From contig JBLDXI010000015.1 in assembly GCA_047495785.1 (NCBI GenBank), positions 2,418,001 to 2,482,000 of the forward strand: a stretch of 64,000 bases of DNA, in the 5' to 3' direction. Position 1 is the stretch's first letter. Every line of letters starts with the position of its first letter. The translations under genes were made by a program, and so were the position numbers. The stretch is from Lepidodermella squamata. Its lineage: Eukaryota; Gastrotricha. Positions 21,141 to 31,597 of this stretch are shown in pieces. The notes below the pieces were generated by a model. It searched no databases, was not told the origin of the DNA, and saw nothing but the letters and a program-made list of their open reading frames with translations.

Positions 21141-21207
21141 ATTTATAGGCCAGGTTTTAAATATTCAAAACGACGGGTTTGATGAATCAATGTGACGCAT
21201 CAGCTAC
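21141..21207 (-). promoter_or_regulatory. Peptide-family promoter module (locus 6)
   Basis: Retains TGATGCGTCA, ATTGATTCATCAAACCCGTCG, TTTTGAATATTT and a GCCTATAAAT TATA-like box, although the gene it serves is decayed. Confidence 0.65.
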
Positions 21208-22144
21208 AAACAGCTATCGTCATCATTTGAAATTTCAATCGGCCGTATAGCGGTGCTAATTAAAAGTTTTTTTGCAGCCTGCTGAACATTAAAGGAAATT
21301 ACGGACTGTCGGGTTATTTTAGTGAGTGCATATCTATACGCCTTTTTCGGAAATTTAGCCAGCCCTATCTTATGTACTAAGCTCGAACTGTACTTCAATC
21401 AGGATAAAAATCCGTAAATGGATAAGGATAAGAGGCCAGGGAAATCCTGATTCTTCCTCGGCTTCATTTCTGCCCTCGTTTCCATCTTCCTTGTTCTACT
21501 TGAGCAATATCATTGGCTGGTTCCATGTTTTTCGAGTATAATTTCCTTAAATTCATCGGTTGGTAATGTAATGAAACCAAATCCAACATTGTTGGCTTCT
21601 GTAATATTTCGTCGATTTTTTAGCCGAAATCCACGGAAATCCCGCTTTCTTTCCGAAACTCGAAACTGTCATTTCAGTCACTTTTCTTATTAAAGCAGGA
21701 TTCAAAATTTATCGCGAAAACGTGCGCCGCGAAAACGGATAGCATTTTCGCGATCACGTATCACGCGAATCTGCATCACGGTCTTATTCCGGAAGGGAGT
21801 AAATTCGGACACCTTCGAATACCATTACCAGACAAAACCTGCAACTTCTGGACTTGACAGAATCAAGAAACCGAAGTTCCGAGCGTTTCACGCCAGACTT
21901 CGACAGCGCATTTAACTCTTACACCTCCCCTTTTGGAGACTTTCATTCTGAAGTTAAGGTGGTTCCGAGCAACAGTTTAACACTGAACGAATAGTGAGTA
22001 CTACCGGGTTTTTTAGTTGCTATATCTCGGAGGAGACTGGCAGGTAATTCGAGATTCATAACTTGAGCATTGTGTGATGACCACCCGAATTCAGTGCGTG
22101 TAAGGTATAATGAGCATTGGGCATTGAGCTGTTCGACAGTCATA
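21208..22144. other. Intergenic, conserved with 8190-8755
   Basis: Includes a TATAGCGGTGCTAAT block also seen above several other peptide genes (near 26035, 28978, 31000, 39128, 39255). No gene seen. Confidence 0.45.
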
Positions 22145-22190
22145 ATACGTCACAATAATTCACGCATGCCGTCTTCTTGAATATTTAACA
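22145..22190 (+). promoter_or_regulatory. Peptide-family promoter module, plus-strand type (locus 7)
   Basis: TACGTCACAATAATTCACGC followed by CTTGAATATTTAAC. It is a diverged version of the minus-strand module and matches 27111-27172 upstream of peptide 10. Confidence 0.5.
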
Positions 22191-22302
22191 CCTGTCAGTT
22201 TGGAAATACGATAGCTTTTTGAATTAATTCCAATTTCACTTGTTCTACTGTTTTCTAATTTTCGCAGGCCATTTTATTAGCTGTCGTGGAAGTTCGAAAA
22301 CC

Positions 22303-23018
22303 AATGGCCGATAACAGAGCTGTTTTAATTCGCGCACTCTTTGTTTCTTTGGTTTTATTCGTCGAAATTGCAATGACTTTTCCGACCATGTGGGAAATGG
22401 ATCCACTAAATGTTCTCGGAAATGTTCTCAAACACTCCGCGGGGTGGTAAATTCCTTTTTATTTTTGAGACGTCCCATTCGTTGAATGGATGGGCCGAAG
22501 CCATGGGTCCCGAATGAGCGCTCTTAGGGTCGCTTGTGGGGTCTCTTGAGGACAGCTCGGTAGCGATTAGTGCAGTCTCGCTGACACTCCTAATCTACCA
22601 CTTTTATTTTTGTAACACGATGGAGTGGTCGGCCACCGTCGGGGTAGAGCGTCATTGATAAACCACGGTCGACCCGGTTGGGGATCGAACTCGTGCCCAT
22701 CGATCTTGACGCGCAATACACAGCAGACAGCTATCCACTGAACTACTGTGTGCCCCAGCGGGGTGGAGTGCCACCCATTTCGAACGACTTTGGTGCCCAA
22801 ATGCACGGTGCCTGCAGTTTGCTGAAGAGCTGACCGCTAATTGTGAATGCAAGTTAGCAATAAAGCTACAACCACAATGTAGTGACAAATTTTGATTCAA
22901 AATTTGATATTATTTATTATGTAGGTGCAGGAGAAAAGCTTGTAGGAGCGAGGAGCGATGGGACGACACATTTTGCGCTTGTCTGAGGCCGTTACATATT
23001 TTATGGGCTGGGAGATGA
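22303..23018 (+). pseudogene. Peptide locus 7, interrupted by a SINE
   Basis: The first coding segment, 22303-22447, has a MADNRAVLIRALF signal peptide. The second, 22758-22852, carries HFERLWCPNARC and the CECK exon end. Exon 2, 22925-23018, carries C-x4-C and RWDDTFCACLRP. Between the first two segments lies a 310-bp SINE flanked by a 9-bp target duplication. The frame hits a stop on entering the SINE (TGG TAA). All pieces keep their frames, so disruption is recent. Unlike other family members it has a ten-residue second spacing (CLQFAEELTANC). Confidence 0.85.
22448..22757 (-). mobile_element. tRNA-derived SINE with 9-bp target duplication
   Basis: Read on the minus strand the head is GGGGCACACAGTAGTTCAGTGG, with an A box (TAGTTCAGTGGATAG at 22731-22745) and a B box (CGAGTTCGATCCCC at 22680-22693). 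These are the internal RNA polymerase III promoter elements of a tRNA. The tail is A/T-rich (CAAAAATAAAAAGGAATTTA). The target duplication GCGGGGTGG occupies 22439-22447 and 22758-22766. No second copy was found in the window. Confidence 0.85.
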
Positions 23019-24072
23019 AAACAAGTCGGCAGTCAGGCCGAACTATTTCATCGAAGTTCAAAGTTCATCGAAAATGTCAAATCGAATAACTGAAGAAATT
23101 ACTGTGATCGTGGAACTCTCCCAGGTGACCTAGACATGGCGGACTACACGAAAACACTTAGGCCAGCGTTTCCCAAAACGTGTCCTATAAGCGGAAAGCG
23201 GAAAGCACCGTCTCCCATCCGATGGAGGTTTTCATAAAATATTTCATAAATAGGCAACTCGCGAGCGAAGCGAGCTTTAGCTGACGGCTGTCTTCCCTAG
23301 CCGCTTTCGTCTTGGCAACTTACCGTAGACACAAGCCATTCCTTTAACAGGGTTTCAAGGAACTGCGTGAAAAATCATAGGTTTCATTACAATTGTAACA
23401 GTCGTATATTTACTTTTCAGTTTAAATCTCCCGAAATAAAATTATAGAAATCATCGGATTAATAAATACTGTAAGGTGTGAATCTTGTCGTCATTTCGGA
23501 GCGCTGATTCCTACCACGTGGCAATTTATGAAAATCCTGGTTTTTTTATTGAACTTGCGACACCTCGACCGCATTTCTCAAAAGAGTTTCACAGCGCGCT
23601 GTCTCTCCTTTCTTAAAAACCTCGACCTTCAGTGGTTTTTCTTGAGTTTTGATCATTGCAATGAAGAGCTGAAAAATCACATTGGCGGAAAGAATTGGAG
23701 GCGGAAAACGTGCATAGCCGAACTGCCTCAGTTGGCGAAACTCATCTTGATAGCGGAAGTGTGTCATAGCGGAAATTATATGGCGGAACTCATATTATTG
23801 CGGGAAACGCAATAGCGGAAATAGCTGTCAGCGGACAAAAATGTAGCGGAAAGAATTGCCGTAGTTACTGATATATAAGCCTCCTCCCCCTCGTTTAGAA
23901 GCCTTTCACATGGAACTTGAAAAGCGGAAAAGTAGCCAAACCGTTTGATGCGGATCACTACTGGTGACCAATTTCTTGCAATGCAATATATATGCGTTGG
24001 TAACTATGTGATGGTGTACATAATTGTCTATTATTTCGTTACGGTCGATATATTTTGGCCTGGCCGCTAACT
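23019..24072. other. Intergenic with degenerate AGCGGAAA repeats
   Basis: About 23690-23860 holds a run of loosely spaced ATAGCGGAA/GGCGGAAA units. 23270 has one GCGAGCGAAGCGAGC motif. The rest aligns with 10450-11050. No gene seen. Confidence 0.45.
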
Positions 24073-24429
24073 TCATTTTCCCATCGTCCAGCTACCACCT
24101 ATCCAGCCACCTAAATGGAACGGCCTCAGACAAAAGCAAAAAGTTTCGTCCCAATGCAGCTCGTCCCTGCAGGTTCGTCTTCTGCACCTAAGCCACAAAT
24201 ACATGCGGTTATCAATCGAAAATATTTACCCGGACGTTTTATATTGCTATAACCTGCATTCACAATTGTCAGTCAGCTCTTGGTAGTCTGGACAAAACGA
24301 ATTCGGACACCATAGATTTTTGAAATGGCTCGCACTCGCAATTTCATAGATATTCCCAGGGTTCGAAATGGCAATATCGACGACGAGACTTAAACTAACA
24401 AAGACTGTGAAAACTACACTAGTTCTCAT
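24073..24429 (-). CDS. Secreted 8-Cys peptide 8 (two exons)
   Basis: Exon 1 is 24429-24254 and exon 2 is 24187-24073, with a 66-bp phase-2 intron (donor GTTATA, acceptor CTTAG). The product is 96 residues. The usual first ATG of the family (MAxMR) has become ATA, so translation starts at the inner MRTSVVF, which still gives a full signal peptide. It has SASHFKNLWCPNSFC, the CECRC run, C-x4-C, HWDETFCFCLRP, and a Gly/Trp tail. All eight cysteines are present. It is the unit-2 counterpart of peptide 3 and, unlike that gene, keeps the promoter module. Confidence 0.85.
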
Positions 24430-24555
24430 GCTAGCTATTATCCAGCTTAAAACGAAAGTTCAACTGAATACAGCTTGCAAAAAACGAAAGCTTTGTTTCA
24501 ACTGAACTTGAATTAATTAACAATTAACAAATCTCAAAATATATAGGGCTAGTTA

Positions 24556-24604
24556 TTGAATATTCAAAACGACGGGCTTCATGAATCAATGTGACGCATC
24601 AGCC
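24556..24604 (-). promoter_or_regulatory. Peptide-family promoter module (gene 8)
   Basis: Minus strand: GATGCGTCACATTGATTCAT, then CCCGTCGTTTTGAATATTCAA. A CCTATATAT TATA-like box follows at about 24540. Confidence 0.65.
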
Positions 24605-25270
24605 ACAAAAAGCTAACGTTTCAGCCACGTTTCCGTATAGTACCGTATAGTAGCAAAAACTCTGAGCAAAACCGTCGCTGCGGTGCTAATTTTGCGGAAT
24701 TCTGCCCTCATTAGCATTTTCAGTACTTCTGAATAAGGATTCATGTCGTGTTTTTGGAGTCCGCTCATTGAAAACATTGATCGAATCGAATTCGAATTCG
24801 GGTTTCTGCTGGGGTTTCTGCATCCAAACTGTCCTTTTACTTCAGTTTGCCGTGCTAAACTGAACAGCCAACTTTTATATATTGTTGTAGAAAACTACTG
24901 ATTAAGAATGGCGGATACACATTTTGAAAGTTGTCACTGAGCGCAAACTAATAGAAGGTGAATTTTTGTGTACGCGGCTGATTTTTATTCTGAAGCTGAA
25001 AATTATGGAGAATTTCGTGGTGATTTTCTTTATCATTTTGAATTTTTGAATATTTTCTCTAATTTATTACTTGAATCGTGAAACCCCCAGAAAATTCCGA
25101 AAGTGCAATGAATCATTTTTATATCTAACTTTCAACAGAGAAACCTGTTTAATATTTTTAAAGTTCTACAAGTTCCGTGAATTGAGATTAACTGCCATTA
25201 ATTCCCGGAAGTTTGTAACAAGTTTGTATTATATTGTAGTTTATAAGAGTTGTCTTGAAGTATTAATTCG
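24605..25270. other. Intergenic
   Basis: No gene or clear repeat seen. Confidence 0.4.
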
Positions 25271-25870
25271 TTAGCTCGGTCGGTCCGTTGTGCCCTGCCT
25301 TCTTGCCATGGCCTGCTTCGACCAGCTTCTTTCGACCAGCCAGCTAACACTTAAAAGATGCGGCCTCAGACAAGCGCAATATTTTTCGTGCCATTTCGAC
25401 CCGCCCGAACAGGTTTCTCTCATGCAGCTAATAAGGGCAAACAATAACATGCGATTATCATAAAAGTCTCAAAAAAGTACTTTTAACCCGCCTAAAAATA
25501 ATTGGGGACGTGGAAAGAACTTTGTCACGTTGTTTCTAAGGGTCAAATAGACTGTTCCTTTTATTTTTTAGTTCTTCCCTCGTCCCCATGCATTGTAGGC
25601 GGATTATAAGGGACTTTTTTAAGATCTATAAGAAATATGCAAGCGGCCGTTTTATTCTAACCTGCATTCACAATCAGCAGTCAACACTTGGTAGGGCGGA
25701 CAATTCGCATTTGGACACCACAGTTCTCGGAAATGATCGATACCCGAATCTGGTTTGACATCCTCACCGCTGTTCGTGGCTGGCGCCCTTCGGTACGGTA
25801 GGGCAATTTCGACGAGGAGACTCAGACAAACACACATTGTAAAAACTAAACGAGTTCTCATGTTAGCCAT
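25271..25870 (-). CDS. Secreted 8-Cys peptide 9 (two exons)
   Basis: Exon 1 is 25870-25662 and exon 2 is 25427-25271. The 234-bp intron contains a hairpin element. The product is 121 residues, starting at MANMRTRLVF. The spacer after the signal is YRRAPATNSGEDVKPDSG. It then has HFRELWCPNANC, the CECSC run, CMRETC, KWHEKYCACLRP, and a long basic tail. All eight cysteines are present. It is nearly identical to peptide 14, including the intron hairpin, so the two arose by a recent duplication. Confidence 0.85.
25480..25620. repeat. Hairpin element in the peptide 9 intron
   Basis: Inverted arms CCGCCTAAAAATAATTGGGGACG and, reversed, CCGCCTACAATGCATGGGGACG, with degenerate inner arms. The same element occupies the same intron of peptide 14 in better-preserved form. 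Confidence 0.7.
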
Positions 25871-25956
25871 TCGCTTCAGCAAATTTATAGCGGAATAGTG
25901 TTTCAACTGAACTTTAATTATAATTAACCAAGTTTCAACTCTTCTACGTGAAACAG

Positions 25957-25990
25957 GACGGGTTTGATGAATAAATGTGACGCATTAACC
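25957..25990 (-). promoter_or_regulatory. Peptide-family promoter module (gene 9)
   Basis: Minus strand: AATGCGTCACATTTATTCAT then CAAACCCGTC. The TTGAATATTCAA block and TATA box are lost. Confidence 0.5.
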
Positions 25991-27110
25991 GCAAAAAGCT
26001 TAGCTCATCAATTTTCGTTTCAGTTTATAGCGTGTAAAGCGGTGCGAATTTGTACAAAAAAACTACAACATTTTGCAGCCTGAACCTAAAAAAAACAAAC
26101 AAAAAACCACGGAACTTTTGATTTCTGGGTTGTCACTGATATAGGCCGTTCAGGTTCAGAAGTGAACAAGGTGCGAAGTTCAGGGGTGCTGGGGTGTTGC
26201 AACACCCCAGCTCCGGGACTCCAACAAGAGGAAGGCTGAAAAAACCACAGGGGTGACCCTTTAGTTTTTTCGGCTGCGTCCTAGAAAACAAGCAGAAAAC
26301 ACCTCAGCTCCCGGATCCTACTTCGCACACTTCAACTGAAGCTTTTATGCAGACTTATGGCGCCCTCCAGCGATTTTAAATTTGTGCCTTTTTTGACTTT
26401 CAGCAACGATGGCTCCATAACGGTGAGGCACTGACTCGTGAGATTTTGTGAGCTTACCGGAATAGGTTCTGACCGTTCATGGTCAAAATATGAGCCCTGA
26501 GAACCTCATGGTTATGGAATGACAAGCGTTTGAAAAAGGGGACATTTTTATGCAGATTTAGGTAAACTTACCCTAATATCTACTATATTCACGCAAACTG
26601 TATTTTTCCATTATTCTTACACTTACTGTACTCAGTGTACAGTCGGAATTTTTCCGCCGAGCGAGTTCTTCCGCGATGTGAACGTTCTCATATTAGCTAA
26701 TTTTTATCCGGACCTTCAACAAAGTTTAATGGATCGGCAGTTAACTTGTTTGGGTCAACCATCGCATTGGTCGCCGAAATCTTCATGCTCTCCGGCTAGC
26801 CGAATCATCAGTAGTAAAGACTCGCGAAACAGAGCGCCGATACCACACCCCAAGATCATCAGTCATCAGTTGCCTCTGAATAACCCCATACTGTATTTTG
26901 CTGGAACTTGAATCAAGAAAAATGCAAGTGGTCCATAAATGGATAAGGGGCAAATAGAAACCCGCTGGTGAGCCAGCTTACCATTTCTGTCCTCATTTTC
27001 AATTTCATAGTTCAAAGTGTAGATCAGTACATTCGAAAAAAGATGAAAAATTGAGCAATAGGATGAGTGCGAGTCATTGAGCTACCCATTTGAAAGCATA
27101 TAGCCAAAAT
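25991..27110. other. Intergenic with a perfect 24-bp palindrome
   Basis: 26188-26211 reads GCTGGGGTGTTG followed by its exact complement, inside a GC-richer patch (26150-26330). No gene is supported elsewhere. Confidence 0.5.
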
Positions 27111-27172
27111 GCGCCACGTTAATTCACGCAAACCGTGGCTTTGAATATTTAACACCTGACCCTATGTATAAA
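27111..27172 (+). promoter_or_regulatory. Peptide-family promoter module, plus-strand type (gene 10)
   Basis: GCGCCACGTTAATTCACGC, then TTTGAATATTTAAC, then TATGTATAAATG as a TATA-like box about 85 bases before the ATG. Confidence 0.55.
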
Positions 27173-27251
27173 TGATGTAACTTTTCAATTAATTAAAGCT
27201 CGACTTTATTGCCGTTTCTGATTTACAACTGCCGTTGAAGGTTGGTAAACA

Positions 27252-27741
27252 ATGGCTGATAACAGCACTGTTTTAATTCGCGCACTCTTCGTCACGTTGA
27301 TTCTAGTCGTCAAGATTGCTTGGCCGAACCCTACGCTAACCAATTTTAAAACGCCTGACATAGCATTGGATCAATTTTCCAACGCGTCAGCATTTGAACC
27401 ATATGATGATAGAGAATTAATGGATCGCCTATATTATCAATATCTCTTAGAAAACAACCTCGTAGACAGCGAGGACGAGAGTGCGGATCATTTCTCAGAA
27501 CTGTGGTGTCAAAATGCGCGATGCCGACCCTACGAACAGCTGAACGATGATTGTGAATGCACGTAAGCAATAAAATCTCCGCAATATGGAGACGTATTTT
27601 CAATTAAATATTTCAAATTTAATGCTTAGATGCATCAGGACAATGTCTTGTACAGGCGAGTGGCGATGGGACGAAAATGTTTGCGGTTGTGTGAGGCCGT
27701 TGCTGTGGAAATTGTCGTTTGATTGGTTGGGTGTGTGGTGA
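27252..27741 (+). CDS. Secreted 8-Cys peptide 10 (two exons), long acidic spacer
   Basis: Exon 1 is 27252-27562 and exon 2 is 27630-27741, with a 67-bp phase-2 intron (donor GTAAGC, acceptor GCTTAG). The product is 140 residues. A MADNSTVLIRALF signal is followed by an unusually long acidic spacer of about 55 residues (ENNLVDSEDESAD), which may be a propeptide. It then has HFSELWCQNARC, the CECTC run, C-x5-C, RWDENVCGCVRP, and a Trp-rich tail. All eight cysteines are present; Pro of WCPN is Gln here. The consensus GTAAGC donor confirms where the shared intron begins in the paralogues, which read GTTAGC. Confidence 0.88.
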
Positions 27742-28337
27742 TGAAGTTAGCTGTCATGCCAAAAATATTTCAAAAATCCCGGAACTTTGAGATGCCTGAT
27801 ATTATTACACAATGTCTTGTTCACACTAATGTTTTTAACGCTTACTCCTTTAATGCTGAACCAATCCTTTAATGCTTGGACAACCATGTCCGAGCGGCTA
27901 TCCTATTACCGCCAGCATCACTGGTTTAGTTGGAAGCCGAAGCACATTGAACTAGTTTCGTCGCATGAATTCATTTAATTTTATTAACAATAATGTCATA
28001 TTTATATTCATGATTTTATTGAAACATTAAAATAACTGAACCAGCGACGGTGTCCAAGAACGGCCTATTATGATCTCCTTATAATGAGGCAAAAAATAGT
28101 GGGCATTTTACGATCAAAAGGTTTTGCTTTCTTGAAATCATGGGGGTATATCAGAGGAATTTAACAGATGAAACTTTCAACTTCCTTTCATAAGTGCGTA
28201 ATTTTCCGCGAAATGGGATACCCGAGGCATTGATTCACGGAAGTATGAATGTCACCGGACATTTTCCGGCGCATGAGTTAGAATAATGCGTGTATGTAAT
28301 AGTATTAGGGGGTATGCATGCAGTTGTCTTTTTTTCG
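27742..28337. other. Intergenic
   Basis: 27740-27830 is related to 12040-12130 downstream of peptide locus 4. No gene seen. Confidence 0.4.
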
Positions 28338-28780
28338 TTAGTACGTTTGATCTGTTTTGGCCTGCCTTCTTTCCACGGCCTGCATTCTTTCGACCAGCCA
28401 GCCAAGACCTAAGTGAATCGGCCTCAGACAAGCGCAATGCTTTTCGTGCCATTATGTCAGCCCACCGTATGTCAGCCCACCCGAACACGTTTCTCTCTTG
28501 CATCTAAATCATAGATACAAAAGCAGGCAATTATCAAAAAGAAATATGAACCCTTTACTGCTAACCTGCATTCACAATTGTCAGTCAGCACTTGGTAGGG
28601 CGGACAATACTTATTAGTACACCAAACTTCTCTGAATTGTCGTTCGCCCCCATGCCCGTAATCATAACCGCCGTAACGGTCCCCGCCGTGCGAGTACAAT
28701 CCACGGCAATAGGCAATTTCGATGAAGAGAGTCAAACAAACGAAAATTGTGAGAACCGAGCAAGTTCTCATGTTGTTCAT
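28338..28780 (-). pseudogene. Peptide locus 11, premature stop in exon 2
   Basis: Exon 1 (28780-28566) is intact: an MNNMRTCSVL signal, a Gly/Tyr-rich spacer (GGDRYGGYDYGHGG), QFREVWCTNKYC and CECR. Exon 2 begins at 28503 and reads CKRETC. A tandem duplication of about 15 bp (GTCAGCCCACCGTAT) and a TAA at 28452-28454 then end the frame before the last two cysteines. The same frame is open beyond the stop through WHEKHCACLRP to a TAA at 28338-28340. Either this is a fresh nonsense allele or a six-cysteine product is made. Confidence 0.75.
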
Positions 28781-28886
28781 AGTATCAAAAAATGTAACGC
28801 AATGGCTTGCGAAAATCCGATGCAGTGAATTCAATTAAACTTGAATAAATTAAACGAGTTCCAACTCTTTTACGACCGCAAATATT

Positions 28887-28934
28887 AAATATTTAAAAAC
28901 GACGGGTTTGATGAATCAATGTGGCGCATTAGCC
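28887..28934 (-). promoter_or_regulatory. Peptide-family promoter module (locus 11)
   Basis: Minus strand: TAATGCGCCACATTGATTCAT, then CAAACCCGTCGTTTTTAAATATT. Confidence 0.55.
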
Positions 28935-30158
28935 GCAACAAGCGTTGCTCTTCCGTTTTGGTTTCAGCGCATAGGTACAGCGGTGCGAGGTTATAAAAAC
29001 TACGTGTTTTTCCAGCATGAACCTAAAAACATAAAAGGAGTAAATGTTCTATAAAGAGGCGATGAAAGAGTGGAATTCGCCGCGATTACCTGATGAAAGA
29101 ATCTTGTCAATTTATCTGAAATTGAGCCTATGAAATTTGTTGCTCCCCATATCGAAACAGCTTTACTTTGCCTTCATTATTGCGAGGTAATATAAATGGG
29201 AATAATGTCTCCCGCTCACGGAACAAAATATCTACAATCATCCGAAAGACATTTTAATGCGGAAAATTGTCGAATTTATCGGCTACCATGTGCAAAGCCA
29301 TTTTTTGTGCCTTTTATTTGAGCCATGCCTTAATGCATGTAAAATAGACCCATTTTCAAATCGATTTTTCGAAAACCTTCATTTTTGTAATTTGTTGGTA
29401 ATTTGTGTTCTGGAACAAATTTTGGAACAACCAGGCTCGTCTTCCCAGGACCCAGAACAGGAAAAATAAAAACATGCTTTCAAATTGTGATTAATAATTG
29501 TGAAGCTATCCGTCACGAAATACATAGTCGCTAAATTTCGATCAACGAGATTTTGTGAGCTCCCTTGGGACATCCAGGTGACCTGGTAACGGTCCTGGGA
29601 AGATGAGCCTGGCCTCGGTGGAAAGAGCGCATAAAATGCTCCAGGACACAAGTTACCGATAAATTATAAAAATTAAGTTTTTCGAAAAATCTATTTGAAA
29701 ATGTGTCGATTTTACATGCATTTAGCTATGCGCACATGGCTAAAATGTTGACACTATGGCAGGATCCTAAACTGCAGCGTTTTGTACCGTTTTCTTACCA
29801 CAGATCATGCCTGCCGTGTTTTGGCAAAGTTTAACAAAGTTTCGCCTTGAAAGCCTCGTAAAACTCCGGCAAAATTTTTATTACGGAAGTCTATAGCAGT
29901 GCTGGAGTCTTAAAATTAGGGCTGAAACCCTAAATTTGGGGTGCGCACTTGACACACCCAAATTATTTTCGTCTCACACATTCAAGAGAAGATGGAACTT
30001 GCCTAAAAGTTCTATTAGTTCCGTGTATTCGGATTTCCCAAAGCAATTAATTCACGCGGTTGAAGTTTCAAACGAGTTATAAGCCTTCACTGTCACATGA
30101 GTTGATGGCACTTTTTTCCGATGCAGGATATGAGACTTTTCTTGAAACTCGCTACTCG
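28935..30158. other. Intergenic
   Basis: No gene supported. Short frames near 29250-29650 show no family signal. Confidence 0.4.
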
Positions 30159-30774
30159 CTAGTACATTTGAACCGTTTTGCCCCGCCTTCTTTCGACGGC
30201 CTGCCTTCTTTCGACCAACCAGCCAAGACCTAAGTGAATCGGCCTCATACAAGCGCAAAACTTTTCGTGCCATTTCAGCTCGCCCGGACACGGTTCTCTC
30301 ATGCAGCTAAAGGGCAAACAATAGCATGCAATTATTATCATTAAAACGAAAAAACGAAAAACGACAAATAAAATCCAATTTTCGCTCTTTTCCCAGATGT
30401 TTTTCAAAACAATTTGGCCTGGAAATAAGCTTAAGATAGGCTTATTTTCCGCATGGATCTTTATTCCTATATAAAATGTAAACTATTACTGCTGGGTTAG
30501 TGTTAGTGGCCTGCCCTTCTAATCTTGAAAGTAATTTCGAAATAAAATTATTATTTTTGAACATGTGCTTTAATGCTAACCTGCATTCACAATCATCAGT
30601 CAGCACTTGGTAAGGTGGGCAATACGCATTTGGACACCAGAGATGTTTGTAATGGTCGGGCCCCTTATCCGGTCTAACTCCATAACCGCCGTAGCTGTAC
30701 GGTAGGGCAATTTCGATGACGAGACTCGAGCAAACAAAGATTGTAATAACTAAACGAGTTAGCATGTTAGCCAT
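30159..30774 (-). CDS. Secreted 8-Cys peptide 12 (two exons)
   Basis: Exon 1 is 30774-30581 and exon 2 is 30306-30159, with a 274-bp phase-2 intron. The product is 113 residues: MANMLTRLVITIF signal, YSYGGYGVRPDKGPDHY spacer, KHLWCPNAYC, the CECSC run, CMREPC, KWHEKFCACMRP, and the basic tail HLGLGWLVERRQAVERRRG shared with loci 9, 11 and 14. All eight cysteines are present. The upstream module is degenerate and lacks the TGACGCATCA site. Confidence 0.85.
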
Positions 30775-30890
30775 TGTGTTGTATATATGCAAAGCTTCGA
30801 TAATACAATTTAACGGCTTGCGAAAATCACATGCAATGCTTCAACTATGACCTTGAATTAATTGAAAAACATTTCTAGGCTGCGGGTACG

Positions 30891-30925
30891 GAATATTCAA
30901 AAATGACGGGTTTAATGAATTGATA
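30891..30925 (-). promoter_or_regulatory. Degenerate peptide-family promoter module (gene 12)
   Basis: Keeps ATTCATTAAACCCGTCATTT and TTGAATATTCC but not the TGATGCGTCA part. Confidence 0.4.
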
Positions 30926-31597
30926 TCAATACATGTAAACTATCCGCATCAACTTTGGTTTCAGGGTATATAGCGTACCTATGTATAGCGGTGAAAAAAA
31001 CGATGTTTTGCAGCTGGAACCTGCAAAAAGCACGGGGATTTTAGGATTGTCAGTGATATTATACATGCAAATCAGGTATAATTATCGTCAATGAAAGAGC
31101 AATGAAAGAAGAAGAATGAAAGAAGAATGAAAGAGGCAATGAAAGAGCTAAAAACTTGGCGCCAGAATCTTTGTAAAATTGTAATTGATCTAAAAATTGA
31201 GCTTATATGAAATTTGCCGCTTCCTGCTATATCCTATTTTATTGTGCCATTCAGCCTGAGAAAAGATATTTCTCAGGTCGATTACTTCCACGACATGATT
31301 TCGCCGAATTTTAGCTACCGTGGTGTGGGGTAACTTGGCCGGAAATATGGTTTTTTAAACCTCATATGTCTCCGGTAACTTGTTTCGCTTTAAATTGTAT
31401 ACCGAAAAAACCCCCGTTCAATTCTCGATCGATTGGTCAAAACCCGGTCGGCGACCGATAAAATCAATCGATTCTGTGGAGGTTGAAGTGATCTTGACCA
31501 CGTGGGGTAACTTGGCCGCATGGCTATTTGACTTGGGGATGAACCATCTGGCAGAAACTATGGTGATGATTCATCACGCCCTCTCATGTCTAGGGGC

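Larger units (their letters stand above)
13160..24470. repeat. Tandem segmental duplication, copy B
   Basis: Partner of copy A. It carries an intact receptor, intact PB1-like genes at 16318 and 18688, and peptide loci 6, 7 and 8. Its own insertions (MITE 15727-16131, SINE 22448-22757) postdate the duplication, because copy A either lacks them at an otherwise conserved site or they interrupt sequence shared by the family. Confidence 0.85.

Noticed and set aside
22447-22758. SINE in peptide locus 7 acting as a spliceable intron (GT at one edge, AG at the other)
   Set aside because: Removing exactly that segment leaves seven extra bases and shifts the frame, so it would not preserve the peptide.
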